A DNA stretch of 25,910 bases from Gnetum montanum (Eukaryota; Streptophyta; Gnetopsida; Gnetales; Gnetaceae). The notes under the pieces are model-generated. The model worked only from the letters and a program-made list of their open reading frames with translations, was not told the DNA's origin and made no database searches. The stretch lies in assembly GCA_015680685.1 (NCBI GenBank), contig MNCI01037736.1:24401-50310 (forward strand). The letters are read 5' to 3'. Positions 20,954 through 25,910 of this stretch are shown piece after piece; positions within the stretch are counted from its first letter, which is position 1; each line of letters starts with the position of its first letter. The position numbers and the translations under genes are program-made.

Positions 20954-21572
20954 TCAATTGATTAAACAATGTGTATGTCATACTAGACTAAAAAAGAGTA
21001 GAAAAAAATTTAGAGTACCTCACAAGCTTGACATTGAGTTAGACATCATTTAAAGAAGGTATATGGAAAGAAAAAAATTTCCAATTTTAGAATAATCTTG
21101 CCATTGATACTTGGAAAAAAAAAATAAATGACAAAAATAATTCATTAGTAGGGAGTAAGGTCTCTACTTCTAACAGAATTTACATCACTTTTTAACATCC
21201 ATGTTTGAACTTAAAATAACAAAATGATTTGAGAGAGATATGTATGGCTTGATACCAATATTTGTATCAAATAAGAAAGTGGTAGCTTGTGGAAGATCTT
21301 CACTTTGTTACTTGTTATTAATCTTACATTGAGAATCTTCACCATCAACTATAATCTTATTATCGACATTAGTTTTAATCTTTAAGTTAGTAGTATTCTT
21401 GTCAAATAGTGAAAACTTTACCTTATGAGCTATCTATCCAAGTGACTTAATACTTTTTCTAGTACTAGTAAAATTATACATATAAGCTTCTATCTTCTCT
21501 AGGTTTTTTATTGCCATTGGTTAAACAATGTGGCTTGTAGTTTACAAGTTACAATGAGGTATTACTTTTAAC
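20954..21572. other. Intergenic, possible unassigned coding relic on the minus strand
   Basis: On the minus strand at about 21430-21240 a frame with few stops reads HKVKFSLFDKNTTNLKIKTN and further on EDLPQATTFLFDTNIGIKP. No family was recognised. An AATGAGGTAT at 21553-21562 resembles a SINE head without its body. The rest is AT-rich with nothing clear. Confidence 0.3.
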
Positions 21573-21717
21573 AACAAGGTGTTAGCCTAGTGTTATGGAT
21601 CTTGGCCTAGTAACCCTAGGTTATAGGTTCAATTCTCCTAGGTAGCACTAAGTTATAAACTTTTATAAATCTTGGGATGTACCTATGTTTCAATTATTTC
21701 AGGTTCCAACATTCCCT
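21573..21717 (+). mobile_element. tRNA-derived SINE, copy 2
   Basis: Box-A-like TAGCCTAGTGT at 21583-21593, box-B-like GGTTCAATTCT at 21626-21636, then GGTAGCACTAAGTTATAAAC, TCTTGGGATGTACCTATGTT and the end AGGTTCCAACATTCCC. This is the best-preserved copy: box B differs from the generic GGTTCRANNCC only near its end. Same orientation as copies 1 and 3. Confidence 0.8.
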
Positions 21718-21750
21718 ACAATGAATTATTTTTTATATTTTATTTTTAAT

Positions 21751-21880
21751 AATGAGGTGTTAGCCTAGTGGTAAGGGTCTTGGTCACAAGTTTGATTCTA
21801 CTAGGTAATTGAGTTATAAACTTCTATAATCTTAGGGTATACCTATATTTCATTTACTTTGGGTTCCAATACCTACCCAT
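21751..21880 (+). mobile_element. tRNA-derived SINE, copy 3
   Basis: Starts AATGAGGTG, box-A-like TAGCCTAGTGG at 21761-21771, box-B-like AGTTTGATTCT at 21789-21799, then GAGTTATAAACTTCTATAA and the end GGGTTCCAATACCTACCC. It is shorter than copy 2 between the boxes. It begins 33 bases after copy 2 ends, in tandem orientation. Its tail runs into a C-rich tract. Confidence 0.75.
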
Positions 21881-21890
21881 CCATTAACAC

Positions 21891-21949
21891 CAACCCCACC
21901 CTTGCCCTCACCCATGCCGCCCCCTCCCCACACCCTCGCCTTTCTTCCA
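21891..21949. repeat. C-rich tract after SINE copy 3
   Basis: A run of about 59 bases is dominated by C on the plus strand (CACCCATGCCGCCCCCTCCC and similar), in otherwise AT-rich DNA. A weaker C-rich run at about 24497-24530 also follows a SINE tail-like block. It could be an expanded SINE 3' end. Confidence 0.7.
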
Positions 21950-22406
21950 CTAATGAGGTATTTTTCCTTAATATTTTTTGTTTTGTTTTTCTTACAATGA
22001 GGTGGTTAGCATAACTTAACACTAAGTAGAAAACATCCCAATTACAAAGATATTGTATACTTGATATTTCTAAAAAAGTTAGAGAGAAGAAAATTAATTA
22101 TGGATGATGATGCCTCATGATCATATACTCACACATTAAGCATTATAATGCAAAGTAGTTTGAAAAAAAATGAAACTACTCATTTATCCTTGGTTAAGGC
22201 AAGTTAAACATAGCAACAATAACCCTAAAAACTAAAATCCAAAATAAAGCAACAAAATAAACATAAAATGATCATGCAATCCAAGTTAAACAACCTTGCA
22301 AACCAAAATCTAAAATAAAACATAAACGAAAAAAATAAAATTTTATTATTATGTAGACGATGATAGGTTAAAATCCAATCAAATTCAATAACCTACAATT
22401 GGGTTT
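21950..22406. other. AT-rich spacer with SINE-head-like pieces
   Basis: AATGAGGTA at about 21952 and AATGAGGTGGTTAGC at about 22001 resemble SINE 5' ends without bodies. A-rich sequence with related units (GTTAAACA...AAAATC.AAAATAAA) recurs at about 22203-22260 and 22283-22330. No gene was seen. Confidence 0.4.
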
Positions 22407-23232
22407 TGATGAATCGCATTTTGTGTCTGCTCCAACATTGGGTATGCGACATTGAGGTCTTGATGTGACGTTCGGGTATATACCCCAAGTCTATCAATAC
22501 CGCTCTTGGGCTCTAGTTTTGACAATAAGTTTTTAGTCATCTTCTAATTAGAGTAGTAAAGCTTTTGCCATTTCTTCTCTCCACGGTTAGAATATTTTTT
22601 AAGTGCCTGCAAAAGGAGTCTAAGTGTGTATGGTTCTTTATTCAAGCACTGATGTACCTAAGCATAGCAATGTGATGGGAATAAAACAAACTCTTTTGAC
22701 AATCCTTGCAGCACTGAGAATAGATTAATATTTTCTTGAATGCATTTTACTTTCATGCTCTTTACTTTAATGCATTTGAATTAGCAATTTATTTCCAGTA
22801 GTTAATAAACACGAGCACGACCACTTCAAGCATTCATATAGCACTTGGTAACCCAGCAATGCTTAACGTTTGGTAGCCCAACAGTACTATATGTGTTTAG
22901 GATGTGTCCAGGAATGTGGGGCGGTTACTTGTGTTAGGCTAGCTAGGCAATAGATGAATTAGATATTTAATTACTTTACCTTTCATTCTTGTTGTAGGCG
23001 ATCAAACTCATAAAATATAAAATAAGAAAAATCATATACCTTAATTACACTTAAACCATACCCTCGAGCTTCACGATTGTAGTTGGGAAGATAACGAACG
23101 TTCTTAATGCCCATTTCACTTCCTAAAAGAGCTAGTGCATTAGCTAACTATAGGTCCACAGAATTCAACCAGATCATGCATAATGCCTTAGTGATTCGTA
23201 TGGTTGGGCGTTGGGTACCTCACTGTTCATCA
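22407..23232 (+). mobile_element. Solo LTR of the Gypsy family seen at 5336-6143
   Basis: In plus orientation it starts TGATGAATCGC and ends GTTCATCA. The reverse complement aligns by eye with 5336-6143 through several conserved blocks: CAACCATACGAAT, GG-T-GAATTC, TCTTCCCAA, CATATGATTTTT, ACACATCCT, TTACCAAACG, GTTACCAAGTG and TTGCAGGCA. TATATA at 22477-22482 sits where the other LTR has its TATA box. The five bases before it (GGTTT) and after it (AGTTT) are a probable 5-base target-site duplication with one change. No internal element sequence or second LTR adjoins it. Confidence 0.8.
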
Positions 23233-23664
23233 AGTTTCATTAAAAAATGATTTTTTTCATCTACTAAAACTAGAAATGTAGATTTCTTTTACACTAAACA
23301 TAAAAAGATTTCTTGTTACACCCTGCAAAATGAAATCCAAAATAAAACATAAGCAAAAGAAAATCAAATTTAGTAACCTCTAATCAAGTGCCATTTGTGG
23401 AGTAAAATCAAATAACATCAAATTTTGTAACTTGTAATCAAGTGTTTTTTCATCCACATAACTGCTAAAGTAGAAAGATTTCTTGTTTGTTGAAATAAAA
23501 AATGTAGATGGATTCAAACTCAAAACATTTATTTTATAAACAATGTACATCACTTACTTTACCATCACAACATCTATTGCAAATATGAAAACATTTTATT
23601 TATGTATATTTAAACTTTCAAAGGTAATGCATCTTATTTATAAAGTAGAAGCATTAAGTAAATA
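23233..23664. other. AT-rich spacer with local duplications
   Basis: ATCAAATTTAGTAACCTCTAATCAAGTG at about 23364-23391 is repeated as ATCAAATTTTGTAACTTGTAATCAAGTG at about 23416-23443. TTTTTTCATC followed by AGAAATGTAGATTTC or AGTAGAAAGATTTCTTG recurs at about 23250 and 23445. No gene was seen. Confidence 0.5.
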
Positions 23665-24420
23665 CTCTTCATGATGATAAAAATTGCAAAAGTTAGGAAA
23701 ATTATAATTTGTAATTGGTTGAATATAAGTTTTTATGCCTACCTAAAATACTAGTTCCTTTTGAAGGTTAAAAAGATTGATTTTAATGAAAAATGTCTAC
23801 AAAAACCAAATGTTATGGAAATAGATTCCATATACTTAGTGGGACCAAAACTAATAATTTCCTACCCAACTCTATAAAAAATTAGCAAAAAATTAAATAG
23901 ATCAACAAAACATGAAACTTTAAAATATTCTTCAAATTGGACATAAAATTATAGAGTTCACTTAAGAATGATTAACACCTCATGCTTATATATAAATGAC
24001 CCTATAACTAAGGCATGTTGTACTATTGAAGCATTACCTAGCTCAACAAGCAAGGGGAAAAATGAGAATAATACCAAGCATTAAGGACTTGAATATCATA
24101 TTTTTAAATCAAATCATTTAACTACAAAGTGAAACTTTGATTATGAGGCATGTAACTTAAAATTTAAATGAACAAATTATGATGTAAGATCAACAACCAA
24201 TGACTCATATATATTGTTAAGAAGAATTAAATTAAATGTCTTATTTGCATCAACATCACTAGAAGAATATGTCACAAATTTTGGCTTACTAACTTGTAAA
24301 TATGCATTTTAAGAAACAATATAAATTTTTGCATTGATAGAAGAAGCAAAAATTTTAGCATCGATTGAAAAAGTTGGGAGTAATTTAGAGTTCCATATTA
24401 GAGAATTATAGAGAGATAAG
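23665..24420 (-). repeat. Left arm of a large imperfect inverted repeat
   Basis: The reverse complement of this segment aligns along nearly its whole length with 24880-25562. Shared blocks include GAGTCATTGGTTGTTGATCTTACAT (with one change nearby), AAAGTTTCACTT or GAAGTTTCACTT, AATGCTTCAATAGT, GGAATCTATTTCCAT or GGAATTTATTTCCAT, and TTATAAT-TTCCTAA near the outer end. By eye identity is roughly three quarters. Its nature is unknown: two inverted copies of one degenerate transposon piece, or a foldback element. Confidence 0.85.
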
Positions 24421-24454
24421 ATCCACTCATGTTTTCTACTCAATGTTAAACATA

Positions 24455-24625
24455 TGATGTAGTTTGAATTTTAATATTAATTTTGAGATTCGACAACCCC
24501 ACTTTCCCCATTCCCCATTGTCCACTCCCACATAATGAGACATTAGCCTAGTGGTAAGACTCTTGTTTTGAAAGCTTAAGTTATTGGTTGAGTTATAAAG
24601 TTGTACAAAAATTTTGTGTTAGCTA
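24455..24625 (+). mobile_element. SINE tail-like block followed by SINE copy 4 (decayed)
   Basis: TTTTAATATTAATTTTGAGATTCGACAACCCC-type sequence at about 24468-24502 resembles a SINE tail (CAATTATTTTGGGTTCCAACACCC). About 30 bases on, copy 4 starts AATGAGACATTAGCC with box-A-like TAGCCTAGTGG at 24544-24554. After AAGTTATTGGTTG it jumps to GAGTTATAAAGTTG, so box B and its surroundings are deleted. It sits in the spacer between the arms of the large inverted repeat. Confidence 0.55.
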
Positions 24626-24879
24626 TGTCATCAAGTTGTACAATCTTTGTAATGCTATCATCAATGACATGAAAAATTTTTCTCTCTTATCACAAACAAT
24701 ATTGAAACAATTTCTAAATATGTGCAACATTATCATATAATAGACATAGCATTGTACAATTGCTTTTGAAGTAATTTTAGAAACATAATTAAGGATTTTG
24801 TAAGCAATTTTGCAAGTCAAATATTTAAATTTTTATAGATGTCAAGGGTTTCATTAACAAAATCTAATTCCTTCCAAAT
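24626..24879. other. Spacer of the large inverted repeat
   Basis: AT-rich. A minus-strand frame at 24623-24820 (contains IAYKILNYVSKITSKAIVQC) is open for 65 codons but shows no recognised domain. It may be a fragment of the same transposon as the arms. Confidence 0.3.
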
Positions 24880-25562
24880 TATCATTCTCCCATGAAGGAT
24901 TATAAATTTCCCCCATCTTTTTCTATCAATGCAAAATTTTCTATTAATTCTCATAATGTAAATTTATCAACTAGTGAAAATAAATTTGTAACGTCCTCTT
25001 TTAGTGATGTTGATGTAAAAAAGAGCTTAATTTTGTTCTTTTCAAATATGTATACGAGTCATTGGTTGTTGATCTTACATTATGATATGTCTTCATTCAA
25101 ATTTTAGATTACCTACACCAAAATCGAAGTTTCACTTCATTGTTAAATGATGTGATACAAAAACATAATATTCAAGTTATTTATGTTAGGCACTATTCTC
25201 AATTTTTTTGTTTATCAAGCTAGGTGATGCTTCAATAGTGTAGTGTATCCTAAATATAAGATCATTTATACATATGCATGTAATGTTGATCATTCAAAAG
25301 TTAGCACTAGATTTTGATACCCAATTTAAATAATATTCTAAAGTTCTACATTTTGTTGAGCTATTTAATCTTCCATTGATTTTTAGAGAGCAAAGTAACA
25401 AATTATTAGTCTTCTCAATCCTATCAAGGGCATGGAATTTATTTCCATACCATTTAGTTCTCATAGATATTTTGGTATTGCAAGTAGGCAAGAAGACTTA
25501 AATTTAACTAGTTACTTATTATAATCTTCCTAATGTTTGTGATTTTTGAATAATCTAAAAGG
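24880..25562 (+). repeat. Right arm of the large imperfect inverted repeat
   Basis: This is the partner of 23665-24420. On the plus strand it holds an ATG-started open frame (24892-25107) reading FSINAKFSINSHN and SSFSDVDVKKSLILFF. The left arm's minus strand reads FSIDAKIFASSINAK and SSSDVDANKTFNLI in the corresponding place. Parallel reading in both arms suggests a decayed coding source in that orientation, but no family could be named. The arm ends just before AAGGCCCTAGATC at 25560. Confidence 0.8.
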
Positions 25563-25603
25563 CCCTAGATCTAGATCTAAGCTTAAAAGGAAATAAAAAC
25601 CTT

Positions 25604-25910
25604 TGTTAGAACAAGTACACTCTTGTGAAACTCTCTTACTTCTATATCTCTTCTATATTTCTTTTATCTCATAAATGAATATGTGTTGCTACAATTATAT
25701 AGGCCTTGATCTTAGAAAGAATAGATTTGGGGAGATAAGCATGAATCTCAGAAATCATGGGGATGATTGTTATCATCTTATCTAAAGGATCTTCTTAATA
25801 TAGGATGCATGACACATGAAATTGGATAAGAATTACATGAATAGGATCTCATCTTATCTATGGATGAGATCTATCTAATTCTATTGTGGAACATATAGTC
25901 ATCATATTCC
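25604..25910. mobile_element. Copia-like LTR end, runs off window
   Basis: TGTTAGAACAAG at 25604-25615 is a typical Copia-type LTR terminus (family knowledge) and continues to the window edge with a TATA-like ATTATATAGG at 25694-25703. A purine-rich AAAAGGAAATAAAAACC directly before it could be a polypurine tract, which would make it the start of a plus-strand 3' LTR. Read the other way it would be the end of a minus-strand 5' LTR (TTGTTCTAACA), but no primer-binding site follows. Orientation is unresolved. Confidence 0.45.

Noticed and set aside
20807-21880. Possible tRNA genes, because of box A and box B
   Set aside because: Beyond the promoter boxes there is no cloverleaf pairing or acceptor stem, the boxes are degenerate, and several copies share a long non-tRNA tail. 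SINE is the better explanation.
24892-25107. A small gene of 71 codons
   Set aside because: It lies within a repeat arm whose partner has the same frame broken by stops; more likely a transposon relic.

Overview
This is nuclear DNA from a seed plant: AT-rich, repeat-dense, with one spliced host gene and debris of several plant retroelement classes. The mix (old Gypsy, RTE and L1-type LINEs, little else) would suit a large gymnosperm-type genome, but that is inference. Some open frames in the window begin at TTG or GTG, so starts were judged individually.

Region 1 (1-8.7 kb): nested Ty3/Gypsy retroelements. A minus-strand element, probably of the Athila/Tat non-chromovirus lineage, has its 5' LTR at 5336-6143, a primer-binding-site-like sequence directly beside it, then decayed gag, protease, reverse transcriptase, RNase H and the start of integrase, running off the left edge. 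Its LTR abuts, at base 6144, a plus-strand integrase of a related element, so it apparently inserted into that older element.

Region 2 (8.7-15.6 kb): non-LTR retrotransposon remnants. An L1-like fragment lies on the minus strand (9.1-10.1 kb), a different LINE C-terminus on the plus strand (10.3-11.1 kb), and a nearly full-span RTE-type LINE on the minus strand (12.7-15.4 kb), with clustered tandem duplications at its 5' end. Two tRNA-derived SINE copies lie here in reverse.

Region 3 (16.5-20.3 kb): the host gene island. A four-exon minus-strand gene (17380-19196) encodes a 403-residue membrane-anchored methyltransferase-like protein; all splice phases agree. Just beyond its 3' end, on the same strand, is a broken two-exon remnant of an RCC1-repeat gene.

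Region 4 (20.7-25.9 kb): repeats. There are several head-to-tail copies or pieces of the SINE family, a solo LTR of the Region 1 Gypsy family in the opposite orientation (22407-23232), a large diverged inverted repeat with arms of about 0.7 kb (23.67-24.42 and 24.88-25.56 kb), and a Copia-like LTR end at the right edge.

No operon, CRISPR array, rRNA or functional tRNA gene was seen. The most novel items are the SINE family, the long inverted repeat and the poorly characterised host gene. All similarity statements come from reading and manual alignment; none was checked by a search.
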